Origin: M55B112 sp040903745
Lineage (GTDB): Bacteria > Bacteroidota > Bacteroidia > Bacteroidales > GCA-2748055
Direction: 5' to 3'
NCBI GenBank assembly: GCA_040903745.1
Contig: JBBDUV010000006.1
Span: 124,001-188,000, forward strand
DNA: 64,000 nucleotides
Part shown: in pieces, positions 26,418-35,024 of the stretch
How positions within the stretch are numbered: the first letter of the stretch is position 1
Layout: every line of letters starts with the position of its first letter
Program-made: the position numbers and the translations under genes
Notes under the pieces: generated by a model
Seen by the model: only the letters and a program-made list of their open reading frames with translations
Told to the model about the DNA's origin: nothing
Databases searched by the model: none

Positions 26418-26921
26418 GGTTTGATTATTTATGTTGATTGGCGGATCAAGGAGACACCATATAAGAATTCAAAAGTGCCGATTATTTTACCCGACGGAAC
26501 CCATAAGTTGGACGAAAATGGTGATGAGATAAGGATTAGGGTACCGGACACAGATTCAGGAATCTATATCCGGGGAAACAGTAAATCGCAGGTGAACATT
26601 TGGTGCTGGCCCATTGGTTCGGGAGAGGTATATGGGTACAGGATGGATAAATCCATGTCTGCAAAGGTAAGACGTGATGCGACCCCAAATCTGCATGCCG
26701 ACAACCATATTGGTGAGTGGAACACATTCAGAATTGAGGTGAGGGGGGACTTGCTAACAGTGGACCTCAATGGTCAGCGGGTAATTGACCGCGCGGAACT
26801 CCCCGGCTTACCAGCAAAAGGCAATATTGCTCTCCAGCATCATGGAAGAAAAAAAGATGGGGTGTGGATAATTCCACCGTCCCTGGTACAATTTAAAAAT
26901 ATTTTCATTAAAGAGATATAG
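26418..26921 (+). pseudogene. DUF1080 family gene lacking its 5' third
   Basis: The open frame starts right after an in-frame TGA (26415-26417) and reads LIIYVDWRIKETPYKN..., then the DUF1080 core DSGIYIRGNSKSQVNIWCW, a Trp/Gly-rich loop, and the conserved end GNIALQHHGRK...VQFKNIFIKEI. Family members begin with a signal peptide and about 60 more residues of the sandwich (compare 23030-23677); none is found in the 47 bases before the divergent upp start. An alternative frame reads RFDY just before the break, suggesting an additional frameshift. Translation from TTG 26421 is possible but the protein would lack core strands. Confidence 0.75.
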
Positions 26922-26996
26922 ACGGTTGTGTTTTTGTGACATGCTACAATGGAAAAATGTTCTTAAGAAGGTAGGATATCAGCTTTTTATCACATG

Positions 26997-27018
26997 AACC
27001 TATAAAAAAGAATAGGTT
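26997..27018. promoter_or_regulatory. Inverted repeat upstream of the receiver/ABC unit
   Basis: AACCTAT (26997-27003) and ATAGGTT (27012-27018) pair perfectly around an A-rich 8-base loop, 106 bases before the ATG at 27124. It could be an operator or a hairpin ending upstream transcription; no T tract follows. Confidence 0.35.
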
Positions 27019-27123
27019 TCAGACTGATTTATTCTTGAGCAGAACTTTTTATTTTGGGTTTTTCATTTGGCAATATGCGGCAATTATGACTATATTGGCA
27101 GTTGTAAAACCTGTGTCCAAGCC

Positions 27124-28236
27124 ATGGTGCAAGAAAGTAATCAAAAAGCTGTAGTTTTGTATGTCGATGACGTGCAGGCCAATCTGATGTTGTTTGAAGC
27201 CTCCTTCGGTAGTTTCTATCATGTAATTCTGGCTGAATCGGGCAAAGAGGCTCTGGCTTTATTGAAGGAGAAGGATATTCATGTTCTGGTATCGGATCAA
27301 AATATGCCAGGAATGACTGGGAATGAACTTCTCGAGATTGTCTTAAAGGAGTTTCCTGATGTCATGCGATTCATGATTACTGCCTATACTGACTATGATG
27401 TTGTTGTCGATGTAATTAACAGGGGTGATCCCTATGGTTTTTTCAATAAACCGTATAATAGAGATGATGTAAGGAAGGCAATTGACCGGTCACTTGAGGT
27501 CAGGACCCTCAGAATCAGGAATCGGGAGATGTTCGAAAAGCTTGAGAAAGCCAATGAAATGATGCTGGGTCTTGACCGGTCAAAAAACAATTTTTTAATA
27601 TCTGTTACTGAGGAGATTCGAATGCCGATCAACAAGATCATGACGGCTGTTCATATGATCAAAGATAAGATCGATTCCAGCGAACTTGCAGAGCTACTAA
27701 ATCTACTGGATGTTTCCGTGCGAAAGCTTGAAGGTTTTTCAGACGCAACCAGGCACCTTGTCAGGTTGTACGATCCCGGATTCATTCTTGAAAAAAGTTC
27801 CGTATCTCTGAAAGAGATCATAGAGGTAGGTATCATTGAAAAAGGGAACGTCATCACCAGCAAGAATATTACAGTCAAGTTTGAGGAAGTCTCGGGCGAT
27901 TGCAATGTTTCGGGCGAGTATGATCTGCTTCAATCCTCTTTTAACGCAATGCTTGGCTTTATAATTGATCACACAGAAAGCGGATCAGTAATCCATATGG
28001 GATTAAGTGAACCTTCGGAAGGTGTTGTTCTTAAGATATGGTCCGATGGCTCCAGATACTCTGAGAAAGAGAAGAGGGATCTAACTTCGCTTTCTTCAAC
28101 CAGTGAAGCTTTTGTCGAGAGAGATTTTAGGATGGAGTTGTTTCTGGCCGGTGAAATTATGAATGCCCACAAAGGGAGTCTTGCCTTCTCCGAACGAGAA
28201 GACACAACTGAAATATCACTTGTTTTCCCGGAATAA
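27124..28236 (+). CDS. Response-regulator receiver fused to a degenerate histidine kinase
   Basis: 370 residues from the ATG at 27124 (an upstream TTG at 27067 adds a Cys-rich peptide not typical of receivers). The receiver is complete: D15/D16, phospho-acceptor D58, T86 and K109. A coiled linker (about 115-155) leads to a HisKA-like helix, where FLISVTEEIRMPIN (157-170) aligns with the usual H-box but has Glu 163 in place of the phospho-His. In the ATPase-like domain the N-box Asn position reads Phe (SSFNAMLGFIIDHT) and the G-box is not conserved. It probably acts as a phosphorylation-controlled scaffold. It is 29 bases before the ABC transporter gene. Confidence 0.8.
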   Translation: MVQESNQKAVVLYVDDVQANLMLFEASFGSFYHVILAESGKEALALLKEKDIHVLVSDQNMPGMTGNELLEIVLKEFPDVMRFMITAYTDYDVVVDVINRGDPYGFFNKPYNRDDVRKAIDRSLEVRTLRIRNREMFEKLEKANEMMLGLDRSKNNFLISVTEEIRMPINKIMTAVHMIKDKIDSSELAELLNLLDVSVRKLEGFSDATRHLVRLYDPGFILEKSSVSLKEIIEVGIIEKGNVITSKNITVKFEEVSGDCNVSGEYDLLQSSFNAMLGFIIDHTESGSVIHMGLSEPSEGVVLKIWSDGSRYSEKEKRDLTSLSSTSEAFVERDFRMELFLAGEIMNAHKGSLAFSEREDTTEISLVFPE

Positions 28237-28265
28237 CTTTTTTTTGGTCATCTTTTTTATGAGTT

Positions 28266-31200
28266 ATGACAGAATCCATGTTACAATCGTTGATGAAACT
28301 GTTTGCCTTACTGGCAACCATCAACGTGGATGCAACAAGGTTATTCTCCAGAAGCTTTGTAGAAACCTACCTTAAAGGTCAGTTCAGCCTTAAAATAGTG
28401 GAGCGGTCGTTGATTTTGTTTGATTCATACATGGAGGAGTTATCTCCCATACGGTCACATAACGCAAATAAACGAATTACACTACTTTCAGTGAAGATTC
28501 TTATGATCTGCAGCGAGATAAACAACGAGCTTCATTTAAAGAGTAAATTCCTCATTCTTATAAGCATCATACAATTTTCCCGGCATTTCGAGGCACACAG
28601 CGAGTCACGGGAAGAATTCAGGGAGACCATACTGGATGCTGTGGTTACAATTTCGGGGGCATTATTGATCAATGAACAGGAATTTGCGAATTGCAGGGCT
28701 TTTATCACTGAAAAGTTTTATAAAGTTCCCGATCGTTCAGCGCTGCTTGTCACAAGTAGTATGGAATTCTATCAGTTATCTGATATTAAACATTTTAGAA
28801 AGGAGGGTTTAAAGGGTCAGTTTTTCTTTTTGAAAATTTCGCAGGCGGATATTTATATTTTTTATTATTCAGGGCAGGAGGTGATGGAGCTGGGAGGGAA
28901 AAGTATTTTCCCGAACCATATTTATGTGCTTCCTAAAGGTTCAGCCATCAAGTCGGATAATATGACACCAATTTATTATGGTGACATTGTCTCGGCCTTT
29001 TGCAGGGATATTAACTATCCGAAAATTTCTTTCAGGGCTGAAAAGATAGGTTTTACCTATCCTGATTCCGATAATGGATTGCACGAACTGAGTGTTGAGT
29101 TTGAGGTAGGAGAGATGGTCGGAGTGATGGGTGGAAGTGGCACCGGGAAGTCGACCTTGATGAGAATCCTTAACGGCACGATTTCTCCGGATGCTGGAAT
29201 TATTGATATTAATGGAAAACTATTAGGCACATTAAATCAGGATTATCAGGGCATCATGGGTTTCGTTCCACAGGATGATCTGCTTATCGATGAGTTGTCT
29301 GTTTATGAGAACATGTATTATAACGCAAAACTATGTTTGGATCATCTTAGTGAAAAAGATATTAGTAAACGTATTTATTTAGTGTTGAACAATTTGGGAC
29401 TCTTTTATATCAAAGACCTGAAAGTTGGCAATCCGCTCAATAAATTCATTAGTGGAGGACAACGAAAAAGATTGAATATTGCCCTGGAGTTGATTCGTGA
29501 ACCGTATATACTTTTTGTAGATGAACCCACCTCCGGGCTATCCTCTACTGATTCTGAAAATGTACTGTCATTGCTAAAAGAACAATCTCTGTCGGGCAAG
29601 ATTGTTATTATCAATATTCATCAACCCTCTTCCGATATGTTCAAGCTTTTTGACAAGGTTATAATCATGGATAAAGGAGGGTATCCCGTATATTACGGTA
29701 ATCCGCTGGATTCAGTCTCATACCTGAAAAATGTAGCAAAAAGGGCAGATGCTGCCGAAATCCAGTGTGAAACTTGTGGAAATGTTCAGACCGACGATAT
29801 TTTGAAGATCCTTGAAGCGAAGAAAGTAAATGAGTTTGGCGAATTCACTGCTGAAAGAGTTTTAAGTCCGCAGGACTGGTATCGGCTCTTTAAGGAAAGG
29901 ATTGCAAAACCCTTAAAAGCCCCGGTTTTTGAATATCTGCCCGCGCTTAATTTCAGGATTCCATCTGGTATCAAACAGTTTGTTATATACAGCAAACGCA
30001 ATTTCTTCACCAAACTTGCAGATAAACAATTCGTTATTCTTTCACTGTCGATTGCACCGATTCTGGCAATTATTCTTGCTTTTTTTACAAAGTACCTGGG
30101 AGGCATGGAAGAGGGCAAACCTGTTTACCTGTTCAGTCTGAATGAAAATATTCCCGCTTACCTGTTTATGTGTGTGATTGTTTCCCTATTTATAGGATTG
30201 ATCGTTTCGGCAGAGGAAATTATTCGAGACAGGAAAATCAGAGCACGCGAAGCATTTTTAAACTTGAGTAAATACTCCTATTTTAATTCCAAGATCATAT
30301 TTTTATTTGGTTTATCAGCTTTACAAATGTTCATTTTTATATTACTGGGCAACAATATTCTCGAAATAAGGGGATTAAATCTGAGCTATTGGTTAATTCT
30401 TTTCTCCACCTCCTGTTTTGCTGTGATGCTAGGGCTGAATATCTCTTCCGGACTGAAGTCTGTAGTCTCCATCTATATTATCATTCCGTTTATACTGGTT
30501 CCTCTGATCCTGTTATCAGGTGTGATCGTAAAATACGACAAATTGCATCCGAAAGTAGCAGGTATAGAGTATGTTCCAGTGGTGGGTGACCTGATGGCCA
30601 GCCGCTGGGCCTATGAAGCATTGGTGGTGAACCAATTTAAAAACAATGCCTTTGAGAAACATTTCTTTGATTTAGAGATGAAGCAGGCAAATCTACTTTT
30701 CAATATTAATTTTCTTATTCCTGAGCTAAAGAACAGGATTGGGGATCTCGAACTGGCTCTTTCATTGGGAGAGGAGGAAAAGGCAACCAGGCTTGCAGGC
30801 ATTCTCAGCAGCACCTTTTCTGATTTTGATCATTTGCCGAGCGGATTGAGGGATTTTCAACCAGCTGAAAGTTCTATTTTACTCATGAAAAATTATTTAG
30901 GACAATGGGAGGAGTATCTGAAAAGCGAAAGTGGGCGGATCGCAGCTGAAAAGGAAAACCTGATGCAAACACTGATCGCCGCATTGCCGAACCCTTCGGA
31001 TCTGGTAAAACTAAAGCAGCAATATCATAATGAAGCAGTTGCCGATCTGGTTCTGAACCGGAATGAGATGAAAAAGATATTGGAATATGATGGCAAACTG
31101 ATCCGGAAAGACACGCCCGTGTTTCATGTTCCTGGTTCCGGTGCAGGAAGATCACATTTTTTTTCGGCAGTAAAAGTTGTCGGATCTTTTCAGATTGACA

Positions 31201-31325
31201 CTATATGGTTTAACATATTGGTATTATGGTTAATGACGCTATTTTTGTATATTGCACTTGTAAATAACTGGCTTAGGTTATTATTGGTCAGTTTTAGCTA
31301 CGGTAAGAAACACAGAAACTATTAA
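28266..31325 (+). CDS. ABCG-like ABC transporter with N-terminal helical and beta domains
   Basis: 1019 residues. Residues 1-150 are helical and resemble a TerB-like fold; 160-255 is beta-rich with LPKGSAIKSDNMTPIYYGDI, like an FHA-type module (tentative). The ATPase follows: Walker A GGSGTGKS (289-296), signature ISGGQRKRLN (395-404), Walker B ILFVDEPTSG (D419/E420) and H-loop NIHQPSSDM. About six transmembrane helices of the ABC2 type begin near 590, interrupted by a long charged extracytoplasmic/coiled region (about 780-960) before the last helix. ABC-then-membrane order is that of ABCG proteins. It is followed by a lipoprotein gene 37 bases on. The substrate is unknown. Confidence 0.85.
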   Translation: MTESMLQSLMKLFALLATINVDATRLFSRSFVETYLKGQFSLKIVERSLILFDSYMEELSPIRSHNANKRITLLSVKILMICSEINNELHLKSKFLILISIIQFSRHFEAHSESREEFRETILDAVVTISGALLINEQEFANCRAFITEKFYKVPDRSALLVTSSMEFYQLSDIKHFRKEGLKGQFFFLKISQADIYIFYYSGQEVMELGGKSIFPNHIYVLPKGSAIKSDNMTPIYYGDIVSAFCRDINYPKISFRAEKIGFTYPDSDNGLHELSVEFEVGEMVGVMGGSGTGKSTLMRILNGTISPDAGIIDINGKLLGTLNQDYQGIMGFVPQDDLLIDELSVYENMYYNAKLCLDHLSEKDISKRIYLVLNNLGLFYIKDLKVGNPLNKFISGGQRKRLNIALELIREPYILFVDEPTSGLSSTDSENVLSLLKEQSLSGKIVIINIHQPSSDMFKLFDKVIIMDKGGYPVYYGNPLDSVSYLKNVAKRADAAEIQCETCGNVQTDDILKILEAKKVNEFGEFTAERVLSPQDWYRLFKERIAKPLKAPVFEYLPALNFRIPSGIKQFVIYSKRNFFTKLADKQFVILSLSIAPILAIILAFFTKYLGGMEEGKPVYLFSLNENIPAYLFMCVIVSLFIGLIVSAEEIIRDRKIRAREAFLNLSKYSYFNSKIIFLFGLSALQMFIFILLGNNILEIRGLNLSYWLILFSTSCFAVMLGLNISSGLKSVVSIYIIIPFILVPLILLSGVIVKYDKLHPKVAGIEYVPVVGDLMASRWAYEALVVNQFKNNAFEKHFFDLEMKQANLLFNINFLIPELKNRIGDLELALSLGEEEKATRLAGILSSTFSDFDHLPSGLRDFQPAESSILLMKNYLGQWEEYLKSESGRIAAEKENLMQTLIAALPNPSDLVKLKQQYHNEAVADLVLNRNEMKKILEYDGKLIRKDTPVFHVPGSGAGRSHFFSAVKVVGSFQIDTIWFNILVLWLMTLFLYIALVNNWLRLLLVSFSYGKKHRNY

Positions 31326-31362
31326 ATTGATTGATTTCCGAAGAGATAAGAAAATTATTATT

Positions 31363-32268
31363 ATGAAACGGATAAAAAACACGGAACTAATTCTGCTCTG
31401 TCTCTGCTGCGGTCTTCTCTTTTCAGCATGTAAGAATCGCGAAAAAAGGATGGATGATGGCTTCAGGTTCGAGGAGAACATGAAATTGTCAGATATTGAG
31501 GTAACCAAGTCATTTGTCTACCTGTTCCCTGCACCTGGAGAGGTTCTTGATCGTTTCTATAATGCAGATTTGCAGTATATTGAAAATCTTCTTCATGATC
31601 CCGGAAAAAGCGACACTTACCTCACGGTAAAGGAAAAAGGGCTGAATCTTGGAATATATATCACAGATATGGCTTACTGCGCATTGTTTTCCCGTAATTC
31701 TGAAGCTACAGATTACCTTGAGGTTATTCGCAAATTAACTAGTGATTTGAATGTGTCGACCACTGTTTTTGAATCGCTTATCGATCGAGCCAGAAATAAT
31801 ATAGGTCAGCGGGACTCCCTGGTAACAATTAGCAATGAGGTGTTTTATAATATGGTTGAATTTCTCGAGGAGTCTGGCCAGGAGAATGCAATCGCCATTA
31901 TATCCAGCGGTGCCTACATTGAGTCATTGTTTCTCGCTTTGAATTCTGTTGAAGAATTTGACCAGGATGATCCGATTATAAGACAAATATCTGAGATGAA
32001 GTATCCGATGGAGAACCTGATGGGCCATGCCGAATCGGCTTCCGATGATCCAAATGTTCAAAGTATTCTAAAGTTTATTATTGGGTTAAATAATCTTTTT
32101 AGTGAACTTGAATCAACAGCACTAAATACTGTTGTTAGTGAACCGGGTGTTATTTTATTCTCTGGCGGAGATTCTCCTGACCTGAACCAGGATAATTTTG
32201 ATGAGATGAAGCAAATGGTATTGCTTATCAGGGAAAATATTATCAGTAATAACCTAGAATCCAAATAG
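31363..32268 (+). CDS. Hypothetical lipoprotein of the ABC unit
   Basis: 301 residues from the ATG at 31363. MKRIKNTELILLCLCCGLLF then SAC gives a lipoprotein signal. The mature part is nearly all helical and acidic, with YLTVKEKGLNLGIYITDMAYC and AIAIISSGAYIESLFLALN. No named family is recognised. The gene lies between the ABC transporter (37 bases) and the next small gene (2 bases), so it is very likely co-transcribed and may be the transporter's periplasmic or outer-membrane partner. Confidence 0.75.
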   Translation: MKRIKNTELILLCLCCGLLFSACKNREKRMDDGFRFEENMKLSDIEVTKSFVYLFPAPGEVLDRFYNADLQYIENLLHDPGKSDTYLTVKEKGLNLGIYITDMAYCALFSRNSEATDYLEVIRKLTSDLNVSTTVFESLIDRARNNIGQRDSLVTISNEVFYNMVEFLEESGQENAIAIISSGAYIESLFLALNSVEEFDQDDPIIRQISEMKYPMENLMGHAESASDDPNVQSILKFIIGLNNLFSELESTALNTVVSEPGVILFSGGDSPDLNQDNFDEMKQMVLLIRENIISNNLESK

Positions 32269-32270
32269 CT

Positions 32271-32729
32271 ATGAAAAGAATTGTTATTATTTTATGGGGT
32301 CTATTACTGTTTGTTCCCTGCCTGACAGCTCAAAAAAATTCCTGTAGGAAATTTCATCTTTACTCCTATTGCAATGTCAATCCCGGGCCGAGATTCAAAT
32401 TTGATGGTCAGTCGAGAAGCAATGTTATCGGCGCAGGCGATCAGATGATCTATAGTTTGGTACTCTATGGTGACAAACAATATAAGATCAATTTTTGTAC
32501 ATCGGATCTCTTTGACCCCATTCATTTAAAACTTTTGAATGCGGAGACGGATGAAGTCATATATGACAATAAAGACGATGATTATCTGGCGATGCTTACC
32601 TTGAATATCGATAAAACTCAGCGATTGAAAATATCCGTTGAGGTTTTAGCGAACGAGATGTCTGAGCAGGATAAATTGGAATATTTCGGGTGCCTTGGAA
32701 TGATGATCCAGGCAAAAAAAACGGATTAA
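32271..32729 (+). CDS. Small secreted Cys-containing protein of the ABC unit
   Basis: 152 residues, signal peptide MKRIVIILWGLLLFVPCLTA cut before QKNSC. The mature protein has four Cys (about 25, 34, 77 and 142), pointing to two possible disulfides, and a beta-rich middle (GAGDQMIYSLVLYGDKQYKI). No family recognised. It starts 2 bases after the lipoprotein stop and ends 4 bases before the stop of the convergent Crp/Fnr gene, so it is the last member of the unit. Confidence 0.7.
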   Translation: MKRIVIILWGLLLFVPCLTAQKNSCRKFHLYSYCNVNPGPRFKFDGQSRSNVIGAGDQMIYSLVLYGDKQYKINFCTSDLFDPIHLKLLNAETDEVIYDNKDDDYLAMLTLNIDKTQRLKISVEVLANEMSEQDKLEYFGCLGMMIQAKKTD

Positions 32730-32756
32730 GAACTTAACCTGTTTCGCTGATCCGTT
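32714..32756 (-). terminator. Intrinsic terminator of the Crp/Fnr gene
   Basis: On the minus strand AACGGAT (32750-32756, inside the last codons) pairs with ATCCGTT (32720-32726) and runs into eight T. The T tract is encoded over the stop region of the convergent secreted-protein gene. Confidence 0.5.
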
Positions 32757-33429
32757 GCAGCTTTTCAATATCAATGACTTCAATACTTTTACCCTGTATT
32801 CTGATAAGATTGTCTTCACTGAATTTCCTGAGCAATCTGACTACAGTTTCAGCACTCATGCCCGATAGTTCTGCGATATCTTTTCTTGAAAGGGGAAGCT
32901 CAAATTTTGTTTGCTTGAAGACCCTCTCCGTTAAGCATATGATTATATCAGCCAGTCGCCCGTATGCTTGTTTATAGGTCAGACAGAAAAATCTACCATA
33001 TAATTGAACGCTGTTACCGCTCAATATGTTAATGATCTCCCGCGCAAACGCATTGTTCTTTTCCAATACCATACTGAATACCTTTACATCGATCTGCCTG
33101 ATTATGGAATCTACATAAACATTAGCCGAGTAGGGAAAAGTTGTAAGCTCTTCTGATAATGCCGAGAGACCAATAAACGAACCTCCCGGTATCAGCCTGA
33201 GTAATAATAAATTCTTTCCGTTATCAAGGTAAACCTTTGCAAGTCCTTCTTCCACATACATGATTTGGGATACGAATCCTCCCTGCTTGCATATCATCTC
33301 TCCTTTTTTGTAGGCGATTCTAACGGAGTTATCGTCAAATAGTTTTTGTTCCTGTGTGGTCAGTTTTTCCAGGCACCTGCAATCGAAAGAACTGATCGTG
33401 CAACCTGAGAATTGTATTCTATCTTCCAT
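32734..33429 (-). CDS. Crp/Fnr family transcription regulator
   Basis: 231 residues from MEDRIQFSGC; an upstream ATG at 33492 is in frame but gives an atypical leader. A cyclic-nucleotide-binding-like barrel (about 25-140) is followed by a winged helix with LSRKDIAELSGMSAETVVRLL, in which the E-T-V-V-R recognition helix keeps the Glu and Arg that read the TGA core in Crp/Fnr. The N-terminus has Cys 10, 17 and 19 and another at about 48, which could bind a cluster as in FNR, but the spacing is not the FNR one. It is divergent from the multiheme cytochrome gene, its likely target. Confidence 0.85.
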   Translation of the reverse strand: MEDRIQFSGCTISSFDCRCLEKLTTQEQKLFDDNSVRIAYKKGEMICKQGGFVSQIMYVEEGLAKVYLDNGKNLLLLRLIPGGSFIGLSALSEELTTFPYSANVYVDSIIRQIDVKVFSMVLEKNNAFAREIINILSGNSVQLYGRFFCLTYKQAYGRLADIIICLTERVFKQTKFELPLSRKDIAELSGMSAETVVRLLRKFSEDNLIRIQGKSIEVIDIEKLQRISETG

Positions 33430-33500
33430 ATGAACTTTCTCTTGATGGATACAAATATACATATAATCATTTGAAAAGATGATATGGGTCAATTTTTCAG

Positions 33501-33514
33501 TTGAGATAAATCAC
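33501..33514. promoter_or_regulatory. Candidate Crp/Fnr box in the divergent intergenic region
   Basis: TTGAGATAAATCAC keeps the TGA-N6-TCA core of the Fnr consensus TTGAT-N4-ATCAA, with one change in each half. It sits 71 bases from the regulator start and 108 from the cytochrome start. Confidence 0.35.
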
Positions 33515-33622
33515 TGGTTTTTAATGTGTAAAACAGGGCCTTATTCATAGGAAGAGTCGGTGAAAACTGCAAAATTAGCAGGGTGAATCATTGTTATTTA
33601 AAAAACAGTAAAGGTGAAAATT

Positions 33623-34972
33623 ATGGATGAAGAAAAGAGGTTGAAATTGAGCCAATTACTGGTTATAATGATTGCTGGTTTTATTTGCTTCAGTTGTACG
33701 CAACATAAGATTCCTGATTACAGTGATGTGGCCTCTTGTGTGGGTTGCCACACCAATTATGCACATTTAAAGGATGTTTATTCACCCGACACTGTTGCTC
33801 CGGCAGGCGGATGTGGGGGAGAGGCTCCGCATTTTGAACCTTACGACAGGGTATTCCTTGGTGGAGATGGTTACAAGACATTTAAGGCTGACTATGGGCA
33901 TGGTAGTTTAGAATGCACCAATTGTCATGGTGGGATTAACGGGACACATGAAAAGGAGATTGCCCATTCGGTGGGGTTCATTAAACATCCATCCACCCTG
34001 TATGAGCAGAAATGTGGAACGTGTCATCCCGAGATTGCAGAGGCCTTCAATACCAGTCTTCACCAGGGTACCGGTCAGAAAAGAATGGTTACCATGCGTA
34101 TGGGGTTGTCCGGACCGGAAGAGTTTGACCAGTTACCGGCCCACCAGATTGAAGGGTATAATGCCAATTGTGCCACCTGTCATGGTACTTGTGGGAACTG
34201 TCATGTCAACAGGCCCCCCATCGGAGGTGGAGGCTTGGCCAACGGTCATGAATTTAAGAAGAATCCGGATATGATGGGCACATGTGTTTCATGTCATAGC
34301 TCACGGGGTGGTCATGCCTATCTGGGTGTTGCTACGGGAACGGTTGCAGACGTCCATCTGACCGGAGCAGGCTATGAGTGTTTAGACTGTCATACAGGGA
34401 TGGAATTGCATGGAAACGGTGACAGTACTGTAACGCACAGGTATGCCTATTCCGAACTACCCAAGTGTGAGGATTGTCATGCAGACCTGGCTGAGTCAAA
34501 TTTTTACCATACCAAACATATCGATGATTTTAATTGCCAGGTGTGTCATTCGCAGGATTATAATAATTGTGGTAGTTGTCATGTTCACGGGGAGGGAGCA
34601 AGAATTCCCGCCTATCTTGATTTTAAAATTGCGAAAAACCCGATTCCGGAAACAAAGGATTTTGAATTTGCATTGGTACGACGCACCCTCGGGGCTCCAG
34701 ACAACTGGAAGGAATATGGTGTTGATGAGTACCTTGCATTTGATACTCATCCGACTTACAACTTTACCACACCGCATAACATCCTGAAAATTACCTCAAG
34801 AACCGATGTCGGTGAAGGAAGTTGTGCCTCGAAATGTCATATACGCACTACAGAGGATAGCGTATACAATAAAAACCTTTATCTGTTTGAATCTGATCTG
34901 CTCGACTGGGAGATTAGCGCATCAGCCCATATTACGGTAGATGGTAAATTACCCTCGGGATGGTTCAATTAG
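33623..34972 (+). CDS. Multiheme c-type cytochrome lipoprotein (10-11 hemes)
   Basis: 449 residues from the ATG at 33623 (a GTG at 33614 is an equal alternative). The signal LLVIMIAGFICFSC makes it a lipoprotein. Ten CXXCH sites are seen (CVGCH, CTNCH, CGTCH, CATCH, CGNCH, CVSCH, CLDCH, CEDCH, CQVCH, CGSCH) plus CASKCH, a CX3CH variant near residue 408. Distal His residues are plentiful. Such proteins move electrons across or outside the cell envelope. It is divergent from a Crp/Fnr regulator and 52 bases before a rhodanese lipoprotein gene. The electron acceptor cannot be told. Confidence 0.9.
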   Translation: MDEEKRLKLSQLLVIMIAGFICFSCTQHKIPDYSDVASCVGCHTNYAHLKDVYSPDTVAPAGGCGGEAPHFEPYDRVFLGGDGYKTFKADYGHGSLECTNCHGGINGTHEKEIAHSVGFIKHPSTLYEQKCGTCHPEIAEAFNTSLHQGTGQKRMVTMRMGLSGPEEFDQLPAHQIEGYNANCATCHGTCGNCHVNRPPIGGGGLANGHEFKKNPDMMGTCVSCHSSRGGHAYLGVATGTVADVHLTGAGYECLDCHTGMELHGNGDSTVTHRYAYSELPKCEDCHADLAESNFYHTKHIDDFNCQVCHSQDYNNCGSCHVHGEGARIPAYLDFKIAKNPIPETKDFEFALVRRTLGAPDNWKEYGVDEYLAFDTHPTYNFTTPHNILKITSRTDVGEGSCASKCHIRTTEDSVYNKNLYLFESDLLDWEISASAHITVDGKLPSGWFN

Positions 34973-35024
34973 AGGAATAAGGATCATGAATTAAAACAAG
35001 TATTAAATCATTAAAATTAACATT

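Noticed and set aside
33429..33492. Earlier start for the Crp/Fnr regulator and an FNR-type iron-sulfur cluster
   Set aside because: The leader is not family-like, and the Cys spacing (10, 17, 19) does not match FNR, so a cluster is not claimed.
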